From NCBI RefSeq assembly GCF_014852685.1, contig NZ_JACZDF010000003.1, positions 434,001 to 498,000 on the forward strand: 64,000 nt of DNA, in the 5' to 3' direction. This stretch comes from Flavimobilis rhizosphaerae. GTDB taxonomy: Bacteria; Actinomycetota; Actinomycetes; Actinomycetales; Cellulomonadaceae. The notes beneath the pieces were generated by a model. The model made no database searches. It saw nothing but the letters and a program-made list of their open reading frames with translations, and had not been told where the DNA came from. This document shows, piece after piece, positions 7,989 through 15,402 of this stretch (the first letter of the stretch is position 1; every line of letters begins with the position of its first letter). Made by a program: the position numbers and the translations under genes.

Positions 7989-9527
7989 TCAGTGCCCGAC
8001 GCCGCCGCCGGGCCCCTCACCGTCGGGCCGTGTCACGAAGAACGACAGCACGACGGCCCCGAGCGAGACGATCGCCCCGACGAGGAACGCGTCCCGCACG
8101 CCAGCCGCCGTCGCGGCGGCCTCTGGCACGCCGGCGGCGACGAGCGTCGCCGCTCCCGACGCCATGAGCGTGACGAACACGGCAGTGCCGATCGCTCCCG
8201 CAACCTGCTGGACGGTGCCGAGCGTCGCGGAGCCGTGCGAGTACAAGCGCGGTTCGACCGAGCCGAGCGACGACGTGAACAGGGGCGTGAAGGTGAGCGC
8301 CAGTCCGAGCGACAGGGTGACGTGCGCAACGACGAGCATCGCGGTCGGGGTCGTCTCGCTCACCTGCGTGAGGCCCCACAGGACGCCGGAGACGATCATC
8401 ACGCCGGGCACGACGAGCGGCCGCGGGCCGAGCTTGTCGTAGAGCCGTCCGACGAGCGGCCCGCACAGACCCATGAGCAGCGACCCGGGCAGCAGCACGA
8501 GACCCGACGCGAGGGTGTCGAGGCCGAGGGCGCGCTGCATGAACAGCGGCAGGAGGATGATCGTGCCGAAGAGCACCGCCATGAGCACGGTCATGAGCGC
8601 GATCGACACGCTGAAGTTCCGCGAGCGGAACGTCCGCAGGTCGAGCAGCGCGGAGTCGGTCCGCTGGCGCAGGACCTGCCGGGCGACGAACGTCACGAGC
8701 GCGACGGCGCCGACGGCGAGCGCGACGAGCATGGTGCGGCCGTGCGCGGCGTTCGCGGCGGCCGTGTCGCCGCCACCCTCGCCGCCGACGAGCGAGAGCC
8801 CGAAGACGAGCCCGCCGAAGCCGAGCGCCGCGAGGACCACGGAGACGGGGTCGAGCGGCGCCTTGCGCGTCTCGCCGACGTTCGTGACGTGCCGTGCCCC
8901 GATCGCGAGCATGACGAGGGCGATCGGCAGGACGAGGATGAACATCCACCGCCACGTGAGGTACTTGAGAATGAGGCCCGAGATCGTCGGGCCGACAGCG
9001 GGCGCGACGGACATGACGATCGAGATACGACCCATGAGGCGGCCGCGGTGCTCGGGCTCGACGAGCGTCATGATCGTCGTCATGAGGAGCGGCATCATGA
9101 TGGCGGTTCCCGACGCCTGGACGACGCGCGCGCCGAGCAGCATGGGGAAGCCGAGCGACACGGCCGCGACGAGTGTCCCCGTCGAGAACAGCGACATGGC
9201 CGCGATGAAGAGGGTCCGCGTCGTGAAGCGTTCGAGCAGGTAGCCCGTCACGGGGATGACGACCGCCATGGTGAGCATGAAGGCGGTCGTCAGCCACTGG
9301 GCGGCGACCGCGTCGATGCTGAGGTCGGTCATGAGGTGGGGGATCGCGACGCCCATGATCGTCTCGTTGAGGATGACGACGAACGCGGCGGCGAGCAGGA
9401 GCCAGATGACGCCCTGGCTGCGCGGTGTCTCGGCCGCGCGCGCGGCCCCGGGGGTGGTGGCGGGGCCGTCGAGCGACGTCGCGGGCGCGTCGGCCTCGTC
9501 GTGCGGGGTCGAGGGAGTGCTGCGCAC
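7989..9527 (-). CDS. MFS multidrug exporter, DHA2 (14-TM) type
   Basis: About 512 residues with 13-14 hydrophobic segments. Signatures: WLLLAAAFVVILNETIMGVAIPHLM (TM1, the D/N-x-T-I motif of DHA2), AAQWLTTAFMLTMAVVIPVTGYLLERF (motif A region) and GRISIVMSVAPAVGPTISGLIL (motif C, the antiporter signature). It probably expels cationic or amphiphilic drugs using the proton gradient. The start is taken as the GTG at 9525-9527, with AAGGA upstream; an ATG at 9575 would add 16 residues. The N-terminal ~45 residues are a polar, Pro/Ala-rich tail. No TetR or MarR regulator gene is adjacent. Confidence 0.85.
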   Translation of the reverse strand: MRSTPSTPHDEADAPATSLDGPATTPGAARAAETPRSQGVIWLLLAAAFVVILNETIMGVAIPHLMTDLSIDAVAAQWLTTAFMLTMAVVIPVTGYLLERFTTRTLFIAAMSLFSTGTLVAAVSLGFPMLLGARVVQASGTAIMMPLLMTTIMTLVEPEHRGRLMGRISIVMSVAPAVGPTISGLILKYLTWRWMFILVLPIALVMLAIGARHVTNVGETRKAPLDPVSVVLAALGFGGLVFGLSLVGGEGGGDTAAANAAHGRTMLVALAVGAVALVTFVARQVLRQRTDSALLDLRTFRSRNFSVSIALMTVLMAVLFGTIILLPLFMQRALGLDTLASGLVLLPGSLLMGLCGPLVGRLYDKLGPRPLVVPGVMIVSGVLWGLTQVSETTPTAMLVVAHVTLSLGLALTFTPLFTSSLGSVEPRLYSHGSATLGTVQQVAGAIGTAVFVTLMASGAATLVAAGVPEAAATAAGVRDAFLVGAIVSLGAVVLSFFVTRPDGEGPGGGVGH

Positions 9528-9846
9528 GGGTGGTCCTTCGGTCGTCAGGGTTCGGGCGGGGGTGCGCCGAGGCACGGGGCGCCCCGGTGGAGGGGGCGGG
9601 GAGGGGCCGTCGTCGTCATGAAGGCACCCGTCATTGCCTCACCTCAACCCGGGGTGGGCCAAGGTTATTTCCCGCCCCCGACATTTCTGTGCCGTGCGCC
9701 GGTCGGGGTGGACGGGGCTGGTCTCGTGGGCGATCGGGGCGGGCCCGGCCCGTCGGCGGGGCCGGACGTGTCACGTCGGTTCCGCTGGGAGCGCTTGCCG
9801 TCGCTAGGGTGTGCGCGACCGCCGCCCGACGACGAGAGGCCCTCCC
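9528..9846. other. 319-bp divergent intergenic region
   Basis: It separates the MFS exporter (minus) from the GH19 chitinase domain (plus), so promoters for both should lie here. The stretch around 9630-9690 is less GC-rich (GCCAAGGTTATTTCCCG). No coding region or confident operator was recognised, and no secretion signal is encoded in frame with the downstream chitinase. Confidence 0.35.
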
Positions 9847-10473
9847 ATGTCCACGACCTTCGTGGTGACCGCCGCGCAGTTCGAGCAGATCTTCCCGGAG
9901 CGCTCGGACTTCTACACGTACGAGGGCCTCGTGGCCGCGACCGCGAGCTACCCGGAGTTCTCGACGACGGGCGGGGCCGATGTCGCGCTGCGCGAGGCCG
10001 CAGCGTTCCTTGCGAACGTCTCGCACGAGACGTTCGGCCTCAAGTACGTCACGGAGCTCAACACAGCGGTGTACGACCACTACTGCGACCCGTCGCAGCC
10101 CTACGGCTGCCCTGCGGGCGTCGACCAGTACTACGGCCGCGGCCCGGTGCAGCTGTCGTGGAACTTCAACTACAAGGCAGCGGGCGAGGCGCTCGGGCTG
10201 CCGCTGCTCGAGGAGCCGTGGCTCGTCGAGCAGGACCCGACGGTCGCGTGGCAGACGGCCCTCTGGTACTGGAACACGCAGGTCGGCCCGGGGTCGTTCA
10301 CGTGCCACGACGGGATCATCGGCGGTCATGGCTTCCGCGAGACGATCCGGACGATCAACGGCCCGCTCGAGTGCGAGGGTGGCAACCCGCGCCAGATGAA
10401 CAACCGCGTCAAGCTCTTCCGTGAGATCTGCGAGGTCCTTGGCGTCGACCCGGGCGACAAGCTCACCTGCTGA
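9847..10473 (+). CDS. GH19 chitinase catalytic domain without signal peptide
   Basis: 208 residues that cover the catalytic domain of a Streptomyces ChiC-like GH19 chitinase almost exactly. VVTAAQFEQIFPERSDFYTY is the N-terminal start, AAAFLANVSHETFGLKYV carries the catalytic Glu, and QYYGRGPVQLSWNFNYKAAG is the substrate-cleft motif. TIRTINGPLECEGGNP and a final GDKLTC with a conserved Cys complete it. GH19 enzymes cut chitin with inversion. Family members are normally secreted with a signal peptide and a carbohydrate-binding module; both are missing here. The ATG at 9847 has GAGAGG upstream, and in-frame extension gives only 12 charged residues. It may be exported another way or have another role. 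Confidence 0.88.
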   Translation: MSTTFVVTAAQFEQIFPERSDFYTYEGLVAATASYPEFSTTGGADVALREAAAFLANVSHETFGLKYVTELNTAVYDHYCDPSQPYGCPAGVDQYYGRGPVQLSWNFNYKAAGEALGLPLLEEPWLVEQDPTVAWQTALWYWNTQVGPGSFTCHDGIIGGHGFRETIRTINGPLECEGGNPRQMNNRVKLFREICEVLGVDPGDKLTC

Positions 10474-10556
10474 CCGGACGCAGGGTTTCCGCGCGGCGGG
10501 GCTCGCCCGCACCCGGACGTGGTCGGATCGGCTCTCGGAACACTGAGGGGCGGTGC

Positions 10557-10883
10557 TCAGGAGAGCAGCGCGAGGAGCCCTGCGTAGAGGAGCGTCCCGC
10601 CGACGATGCTCAGCAGCGCGTTGCGTCGCCACACGTGCAGTCCGACGGTGACGGCGAGCGCGATCGCTTCCGGCAGACCGTGCGGCGCGGCCGCGAACGA
10701 CGTGTCGCGCAGCGTGTAGACGACGAGGATCACCATGATCCCGACGGGCATGCGCGCGCCGAGCCAGCCGACGATGCGTGACTCGCGCAGCCGCTCGACG
10801 ACGAGGAACGGCGCGGCCCGCAGCGCGAACGTCACGACGAGCGTCGTGAGGAGCGCGGCGAGAAGGTACCCGGTCTCAGGCAT
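10557..10883 (-). CDS. azlD: AzlD family branched-chain amino acid exporter subunit
   Basis: 108 residues with about four membrane segments. TFALRAAPFLVVERLRESRIVGWLGARMPVGIMVILVVYTLRD matches the AzlD pattern ('..R..pf.l.......p.....l...p.a.l..l'). AzlD is the small partner of AzlC, and together they export branched-chain amino acids or analogues. The gene overlaps the 3' end of azlC by 8 bases, implying translational coupling and a fixed subunit ratio. Confidence 0.87.
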   Translation of the reverse strand: MPETGYLLAALLTTLVVTFALRAAPFLVVERLRESRIVGWLGARMPVGIMVILVVYTLRDTSFAAAPHGLPEAIALAVTVGLHVWRRNALLSIVGGTLLYAGLLALLS

Positions 10884-11571
10884 GCTGCGCCTCCGTGAGC
10901 AGGTACCGTCCGACGAGCAGCGCGACGAACCCCGTCATCGCGATGACGAGCATCTGCCCGGGCGCGACGAGCTGGGCGACGATCGCGCAGCCGACGGCGA
11001 GCAGCGGTGCCGGCACGTCGCGCTGGGCGCGGAAGGCGTCGATCGCGAGCACGGTGAAGAGCGCGGTGAGCGCGAAGTCGAGGCCGGGGACGTCCGGCAG
11101 GAGCGTGCCGACGAGCGCACCGAGGATGCCTCCGCCCACCCAGTAGGCCTGGCAGAGCGCCTGGATCCAGAGGATGCGCGCGCCGGTGAGTGCGCCCGGT
11201 GCCCGGGTCGCGACGACGGCGTAGGTCTCGTCGGTGAGCGCGTACATCGCGTAGAGACGGCGCAGCGGCCCATGGACGACGTGGAGGGGGAACGACAGCG
11301 CGTAGAAGACGTGCCGGAAGTTCACGAGGAACGTCGTGAGAGCGATCGTCGCGAGGGGGGTGACGGCGAGGACGAGCCCGATCATGAGGAACTCGAGCGA
11401 CCCGGCGTAGACGAGGAACGAGAAGACGGGCGTCCACCACCAGGCGAAGCCGGACTGCACCATGAGGACCCCGAACGCGAGGCCGAGCGGCACGAGCCCG
11501 AACCCGACGGGTGCGGTGTCGCTGAGGGCGGCGCGCCACGCGGGGTAGGCGGGGCGGGACTCGGCGGGCAC
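10876..11571 (-). CDS. azlC: AzlC family branched-chain amino acid exporter subunit
   Basis: 231 residues, with about seven membrane helices. APVGFGLVPLGLAFGVLMVQSGFAWWWTPVFSFLVYAGSLEFL and FLVNFRHVFYALSFPLHVV match the AzlC family ('P...g...fG......G......a...s...f.G..qf' and 'N.Rh.lY..sl'). The start is GTG at 11569-11571. It is followed by azlD in the same operon and is divergent from the short conserved gene at 11639 across a 67-base gap that must hold both promoters. Confidence 0.9.
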   Translation of the reverse strand: MPAESRPAYPAWRAALSDTAPVGFGLVPLGLAFGVLMVQSGFAWWWTPVFSFLVYAGSLEFLMIGLVLAVTPLATIALTTFLVNFRHVFYALSFPLHVVHGPLRRLYAMYALTDETYAVVATRAPGALTGARILWIQALCQAYWVGGGILGALVGTLLPDVPGLDFALTALFTVLAIDAFRAQRDVPAPLLAVGCAIVAQLVAPGQMLVIAMTGFVALLVGRYLLTEAQHA

Positions 11572-11638
11572 GCTCCCACGCTACGACGCCGAGGTGGCGT
11601 TCCGTCGGGCTGTCCGGGGGCGCGCCTAGGCTGGGGCC

Positions 11639-11947
11639 GTGCCCACGTATCGCGTCGTCCTGCCGATCGGTGACATGCGCGTCGGCCGCGTCCCGGAGGA
11701 CGTGCTGCCGGCGGCGGTCGACGGCGCGCGTGAGCTCACGGATGTCGAGGCGTGGGACGTCGGGATCGTGCGGGGGCTGCCGCGGGTGACCGTGCGCTTC
11801 ACGGCGGACGACGACGACGAGGCGTTCCGCGTCGCCGAGCTCACGCGGGCGCGCACAAACCTTGTCGCGCAGGTGCTGGGCGTCGACGTGCTGCGGCGGT
11901 GGGGCTCGCGGTTTCACCAGGTGGTGCGGCGCCCGGACGTATGGTGA
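11639..11947 (+). CDS. Small conserved protein of unknown function
   Basis: 102 residues from a GTG start, soluble, with no signal peptide. It opens with YRVVLPIGDMRVGRVPEDVLPAAVDGARELTDVEAWDVGIV and continues with a beta/alpha pattern, LPRVTVRFTADDDDEAFRVAELTRA. I do not recognise the family. The 7-base overlap with the glycerate kinase gene suggests they are translated together. The codon pattern is like that of the neighbours, so it is probably a real gene. Confidence 0.6.
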   Translation: MPTYRVVLPIGDMRVGRVPEDVLPAAVDGARELTDVEAWDVGIVRGLPRVTVRFTADDDDEAFRVAELTRARTNLVAQVLGVDVLRRWGSRFHQVVRRPDVW

Positions 11948-13260
11948 GCGGCGCCGTGCGCGTCGTCCTCGCCCCCGACTCGTTCAAGGGCTCGCTCACG
12001 GCGGCCGAGGTCGCGGCGGCGCTCGCGCGTGGCTGGCGCTCGGCGCGCCTGGACGACGACGTCGTCGAGGCGCCGCTCGCTGACGGTGGCGAGGGCACAC
12101 TCGACGCGTTCGAACGGGCGGTGCCGGGCGCGGTTCGGCACCTGCTGACGGTGACGGGGCCGGACGGTCGCCCGGCCAACGCGTCGTGGCTCGCCCTGCC
12201 GGACGGCACGGCGGTCGTCGAGCTTGCGTGCGCGAGCGGTCTCACGCTCCTCGAGGCTCCGGCGCCTCTCGACGCGCACACGCGCGGCGTGGGGGAGGTC
12301 GCGCGGGCGGCGCTCGCGACGGCGCCCCGGCGCCTCGTCGTCGCGCTCGGGGGAAGTGCGTCGACTGACGGGGGTGCGGGGTTGCTGCGTGCGCTCGGGG
12401 CACGGGTCACCGACGGTGACGGGGCAGCGGTGCCCGACGGTGGCCGGGGGCTCGCGCGCGTCGTCTCGGTCGACCTCTCCGCGCTGCCGGCTCTTCCGCC
12501 AGGTGGGGTCGACGTGCTGTGCGACGTCACCAACCCGCTCCTTGGCCGGACGGGTGCGGCGGCGGTCTTCGGCCCCCAGAAGGGCGCGACGCCCGACGAC
12601 GTCGTCCTGCTCGACGCTGCGCTCGCGCGGTGGGCCGACGCGCTGGGGCGTGCCGCCGCCCGTGACGTCGATGTTCCACGTGGAACGGCGGCAGCGGCGC
12701 CCGGCGTCGTGCTCGCCTCGTCCGAGGGTCGGGCGGGGGAGACGGGGCGCAGCGCCCTGACCGTCGTCGACCCGGCGCTCGCAGGCGCAGGGGCGGCGGG
12801 CGGGACGGCGTTCGGCCTGCTCGCATGGGGTGCGCGGCTCGTCCCGGGGGCGTCGGCGGTCGCCGACGTCGTCGGGCTCGACGCGATGCTTGAGGGTGCG
12901 GACCTCGTCGTCACGGGGGAGGGGAGGCTCGACGCGCAGTCGGCGGCGGGCAAGGCCCCGGCCGAGGTGGCGCGGCGTGCGGCCCGCGCGAGCGTGCGCG
13001 TCGCGCTCGTCGTCGGCTCGGCGGAGGCGGGCGCGGCGGACGCTCTCGCTCACGACGCTCACGACGCTCTGACGCCCGACGTCCGCACGCTCGGCGTCGG
13101 CACTCCCGACGTCGGCACCCCCCACGACCGCGCACCCGGTGCGCCCGTCGCCCCCGAGGTCGTCGAGCTCACCCGCCTGGCGGGCTCGCCCGAGGCCTCC
13201 CTCGCTGACCCCGCCCGCTGGCTTGAGGCGGCCGCGGCCGCCCTGGCCGCCCGCACCTGA
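11941..13260 (+). CDS. glxK: Glycerate kinase (GlxK/GarK type)
   Basis: 439 residues. VLAPDSFKGSLTAAEVAAALARGW is the family's N-terminal signature, followed by PLADGGEGTLDAF, LVVALGGSASTDGGAGLLRALGA, CDVTNPLLGRTGAAAVFGPQKGA and DLVVTGEGRLDAQSAAGKAP. The family phosphorylates glycerate with ATP. Near the C terminus (about residues 368-395), between VALVVGSAE and VVELTRLAGS, lies a low-complexity insert with repeated DAH, TPDV and VGTP words that family members lack. A perfect parS-like palindrome (12672-12687) sits within the gene. The ATG at 11941 overlaps the previous gene. Two family-3 palindromes follow the stop codon. Confidence 0.88.
   Translation: MVSGAVRVVLAPDSFKGSLTAAEVAAALARGWRSARLDDDVVEAPLADGGEGTLDAFERAVPGAVRHLLTVTGPDGRPANASWLALPDGTAVVELACASGLTLLEAPAPLDAHTRGVGEVARAALATAPRRLVVALGGSASTDGGAGLLRALGARVTDGDGAAVPDGGRGLARVVSVDLSALPALPPGGVDVLCDVTNPLLGRTGAAAVFGPQKGATPDDVVLLDAALARWADALGRAAARDVDVPRGTAAAAPGVVLASSEGRAGETGRSALTVVDPALAGAGAAGGTAFGLLAWGARLVPGASAVADVVGLDAMLEGADLVVTGEGRLDAQSAAGKAPAEVARRAARASVRVALVVGSAEAGAADALAHDAHDALTPDVRTLGVGTPDVGTPHDRAPGAPVAPEVVELTRLAGSPEASLADPARWLEAAAAALAART
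12672..12687. promoter_or_regulatory. parS-like ParB/Spo0J site inside the glycerate kinase gene
   Basis: TGTTCCACGTGGAACG, with a perfect 14-bp palindrome GTTCCACGTGGAAC at 12673-12686. The widely conserved chromosomal parS sequence is TGTTTCACGTGAAACA, with GTTTCACGTGGAAC-type variants in actinobacteria; this matches the core and symmetry. parS sites often lie inside genes and cluster in the origin region. The site is read in frame as part of the kinase (around residue 245), so it must satisfy both functions. Confidence 0.6.
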
Positions 13261-13267
13261 GCCCCAA

Positions 13268-13312
13268 GAATCCGCGCAGATGGCTGCTCCCAGTGACCAT
13301 CCACGCGGATTC
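13268..13312. repeat. Family-3 palindromic element, copy 1
   Basis: 45 nt. Left arm GAATCCGCGCAGATGG, spacer CTGCTCCCAGTGA, right arm CCATCCACGCGGATTC (two mismatches between arms). It directly follows the glycerate kinase stop and is followed by CCCCAGCGGGG. Convergent genes flank it, so a terminator role is plausible. Confidence 0.75.
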
Positions 13313-13365
13313 CCCAGCGGGGGGAGCGTGGGGCAGTGCGGCACGTGACCCCGCAGCACCTCCAC

Positions 13366-13410
13366 GTTTCCGCGCAGATGGCTGCTCCCAGTGACCATCC
13401 GCGCGGATTC
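13366..13410. repeat. Family-3 palindromic element, copy 2
   Basis: 45 nt, in direct orientation 98 bases after copy 1. The left arm is GTTTCCGCGCAGATGG, the spacer is identical to copy 1 (CTGCTCCCAGTGA), and the right arm is CCATCCGCGCGGATTC, again followed by CCCCAGCGGGG. The repeated unit thus includes the downstream flank, suggesting local duplication. Confidence 0.75.
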
Positions 13411-13455
13411 CCCAGCGGGGGGCGGGGCGGGGGGGGAGGGGAGGGGGCCCGGGGG

Positions 13456-14130
13456 TTAGGCCGGGATGCTGGCGATGCGGGTGCCGAGCTCGATCGCCTC
13501 GATGCTGCCAGCGGTCGCTGCGGCGAGGTCGGCGTCGAAGGTCGCGCGCAGATGCGGCGGCACGAGCACCGTGAACGACGCGTCGGCGCCGTAGGACACG
13601 TCGTCGAGCACGCTGTCGTGCGCGGCGACCCAGGTCCGCAGGACGTGCTCGACGCGGCCAGCGTCGGCGAACGGCACGGTGACGAGGAGCTCGACGAGCA
13701 CGGACCTGCGCACGAGCGGCGCGAGGTCGACCGCCTGCGCGACCGCACCCGAGTAGGCGCGGACGAGCCCGCCCGCCCCGAGCAGGACGCCACCGAAGTA
13801 GCGGGTGACGACGGCGACGACGTCCGTGAGCCCGCGGTGCCGCAGCACCTCGAGCATGGGGACACCCGCGGTGCCGGACGGCTCGCCGTCGTCGGTCGAC
13901 CGCTGCTGGTCGGCGTGCGTGCCGAGAACCATCGCGACGCAGTGGTGGCGGGCGTCCCAGAACTCCTTGCGGGCCGCGGCGACGACGGCGTCGGCGTCCT
14001 CGACGGTCGTGACGTGGACGATGCGTGTGAGGAACCGCGACTTCTTGATGACGAGCTCGTCGAGCGTCGTGCCGGCGACGGTCGACGGCAGCGCGGCGGC
14101 GTGCCTGGCGGGCTCGTCGGGGCTGCTCAC
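13456..14130 (-). CDS. IMPACT/YigZ family protein
   Basis: About 224 residues. IKKSRFLTRIVHVTTVEDADAVVAAARKEFWDARHHCVAMVLG and STDDGEPSGTAGVPMLEVLRHRGLTDVVAVVTRYFGGVLLGAGGLVRAYS are the full YigZ/IMPACT N-terminal block (K.SrF, A.H.c.A, dDgEP.GtaG.p.l, vVtRyFGG..LG.gGL.rAY). The C-terminal ~80 residues form the ferredoxin-like second domain. The cellular role is unsettled; eukaryotic IMPACT acts on GCN1. I prefer the GTG at 14128-14130 because GGGAGG lies 9 bases upstream; an ATG at 14137-14139 overlaps that ribosome site. Confidence 0.88.
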   Translation of the reverse strand: MSSPDEPARHAAALPSTVAGTTLDELVIKKSRFLTRIVHVTTVEDADAVVAAARKEFWDARHHCVAMVLGTHADQQRSTDDGEPSGTAGVPMLEVLRHRGLTDVVAVVTRYFGGVLLGAGGLVRAYSGAVAQAVDLAPLVRRSVLVELLVTVPFADAGRVEHVLRTWVAAHDSVLDDVSYGADASFTVLVPPHLRATFDADLAAATAGSIEAIELGTRIASIPA

Positions 14131-14163
14131 GTCGTCCATCCTCCCAGCCCGGCCGGCCGGGGT

Positions 14164-14199
14164 CCGGGGCGTCGCCGACAGGGAACGGCGACGCCCCGG
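14164..14199. repeat. 14-bp perfect hairpin with CAGGGAA loop (first of two)
   Basis: Arms CCGGGGCGTCGCCG and CGGCGACGCCCCGG around the loop ACAGGGAA. Its loop is nearly the same as that of the hairpin at 14255-14276 although the stems differ, which looks like a structured RNA or element family with a conserved loop. It lies upstream of the IMPACT gene. Confidence 0.6.
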
Positions 14200-14254
14200 C
14201 CGCGCTCCCGGGTTCAGGGGGCCCGGGGCGCGGGGGCCGGGCGATGCCCGGCCG

Positions 14255-14276
14255 GCGCCTGTCAGGGAACAGGCGC
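14255..14276. repeat. Second hairpin with CAGGGAA loop
   Basis: Arms GCGCCTG and CAGGCGC around the loop TCAGGGAA. Just before it, GGCCGGGC-GAT-GCCCGGCC forms another tight hairpin. The words GGGTTCAGGGGGCCC and GGGTTCAGGGGGCCCC occur on the two sides as a direct repeat. The 306-base gap between the IMPACT gene and the HAAS gene holds only these structures. Confidence 0.55.
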
Positions 14277-14436
14277 TCGGGGGTTCAGGGGGCCCCCGAG
14301 GACACGACACTAACGCTCTGTCGTCGATGTCTCACAATAGAACACCCTACCGACCTGTGTGGATGCTGAGATCGACGTGGAGAAGTTGTCGTCGTCGGAC
14401 GTGCGGGACGGAAGTTCCGTCCTTCGCGGAGGTGAG

Positions 14437-15009
14437 TCAGGGGACGCCGACGACGTTCGCGACCGGGGTCGGCCCTTCCGCGGAGCCGACCTCTGTGCGC
14501 AGCGTGAGGGTGCCGACGAGACCCGCGATGATGAGGAGCTGGCCGACGAGCGCGACGAGTCCGAGCACGAGGCCGGCGACGCGGATGCCGTCGCGGCGTG
14601 TGCCAGCGCGTCTGGCGCGGCGGGCGAGGACGATCGCGGCGATGGCGGCGGGAAGCCCGATGAACGGGACGACGACGGCGAAGATCGCGAGGCCGAGGGC
14701 GAGGGCGGCGTCGCCGTCGCCGGGGAGGGGCGCGGGTGCGACGGGCGGCGTCACAGGCGCTGGGGCGTAGGCGGCGCTGCCTGGGGTGTCCTCGAGCAAG
14801 GCGGAGGCGACGTCGGCGGGCGTGCCGAGGCGCGTGAGGATCGCGGTGACGTCGTCGGTGGTCGGGGGGCGGCCGAGGTCGGCGAGGGCGTCGTCGACGT
14901 GCTCGCGAACGGAACCGAGGGCGTCGGCACGCTCGGCGGGCGGGAGAGCGGTGAGCATGCGGGCGAGGTCGTCGAGGTAGCGGTCGACGAGGTTGGAGGT
15001 GTCGTTCAT
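14437..15009 (-). CDS. HAAS-type membrane protein paired with PadR regulator
   Basis: 190 residues. The N-terminal ~75 residues (NLVDRYLDDLARMLTALPPAERADALGSVREHVDDALADL, then TDDVTAILTRLGTPADVASALL) match the helical HAAS domain commonly found next to PadR regulators. A Pro/Ala linker leads to two hydrophobic segments around RRARRAGTRRDGIRVAGLVLG, a DUF4190-like pattern. It is probably a membrane protein whose activity or level is linked to the PadR regulator. It overlaps padR by 4 bases (ATGA). Confidence 0.75.
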   Translation of the reverse strand: MNDTSNLVDRYLDDLARMLTALPPAERADALGSVREHVDDALADLGRPPTTDDVTAILTRLGTPADVASALLEDTPGSAAYAPAPVTPPVAPAPLPGDGDAALALGLAIFAVVVPFIGLPAAIAAIVLARRARRAGTRRDGIRVAGLVLGLVALVGQLLIIAGLVGTLTLRTEVGSAEGPTPVANVVGVP

Positions 15010-15350
15010 GAGGGGCTCCCGGTGAGGGTGGAGTCGACGGCGTCGCGGAAGCGGGCCCAGACGGTCGTGAAGCGGTCGAGGGCGTCGTGCCCTGCGGGGG
15101 TGAGCGCGTAGTAGCGACGGGGAGGGCCGGCGGGGGACTCGCGCCAGCTCGTCGTGACGAGGTCCTGTTTCCGGAGGCGGGAGAGCAGCGGGTAGAGGGT
15201 GCCTTCGCTGGTGAGGAGCACGCCGTCGTGGCCGAGGCGCGCGGCGATGTCGAGGCCGTAGGCCTCGCCGTCGCGCAGGAGGGCGAGCACGCAGTGCTCG
15301 ACGCTGCCGCGTCTGAGGTGTGCCAGGATCGCGTCGTCGCCGGGTACCAT
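15006..15350 (-). CDS. PadR family transcriptional regulator
   Basis: 114 residues. HLRRGSVEHCVLALLRDGEAYGLDIAARLG, LLTSEGTLYPLLSRLRKQDLVTTSWRESPAGPPRRYYALTPAGHDAL is the complete PadR winged helix ('G...y.iL.lL...p.yGyeI...l', 'l..gtlYp.L.RLe..G.v...w..s..gp.rk.Y.lT..G'). The start ATG at 15348-15350 is chosen because the conserved fold begins there; the open frame extends further. PadR regulators usually repress their own operon, here with the HAAS gene. The 52 bases upstream contain no terminator, so part of the region may be shared with the HAD gene's 3' end. Confidence 0.9.
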   Translation of the reverse strand: MVPGDDAILAHLRRGSVEHCVLALLRDGEAYGLDIAARLGHDGVLLTSEGTLYPLLSRLRKQDLVTTSWRESPAGPPRRYYALTPAGHDALDRFTTVWARFRDAVDSTLTGSPS

Positions 15351-15402
15351 GCGACACACGATAGTAGGACGTGACAAGACCCCGCAAGGCCCTGCGCGCG
15401 GC

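Noticed and set aside
13059-13865. Minus-strand frame translating the two family-3 copies downstream of the kinase gene
   Set aside because: It overlaps the glycerate kinase end and the IMPACT gene in other frames and shows no domain; only the repeats resemble the hemD peptide.
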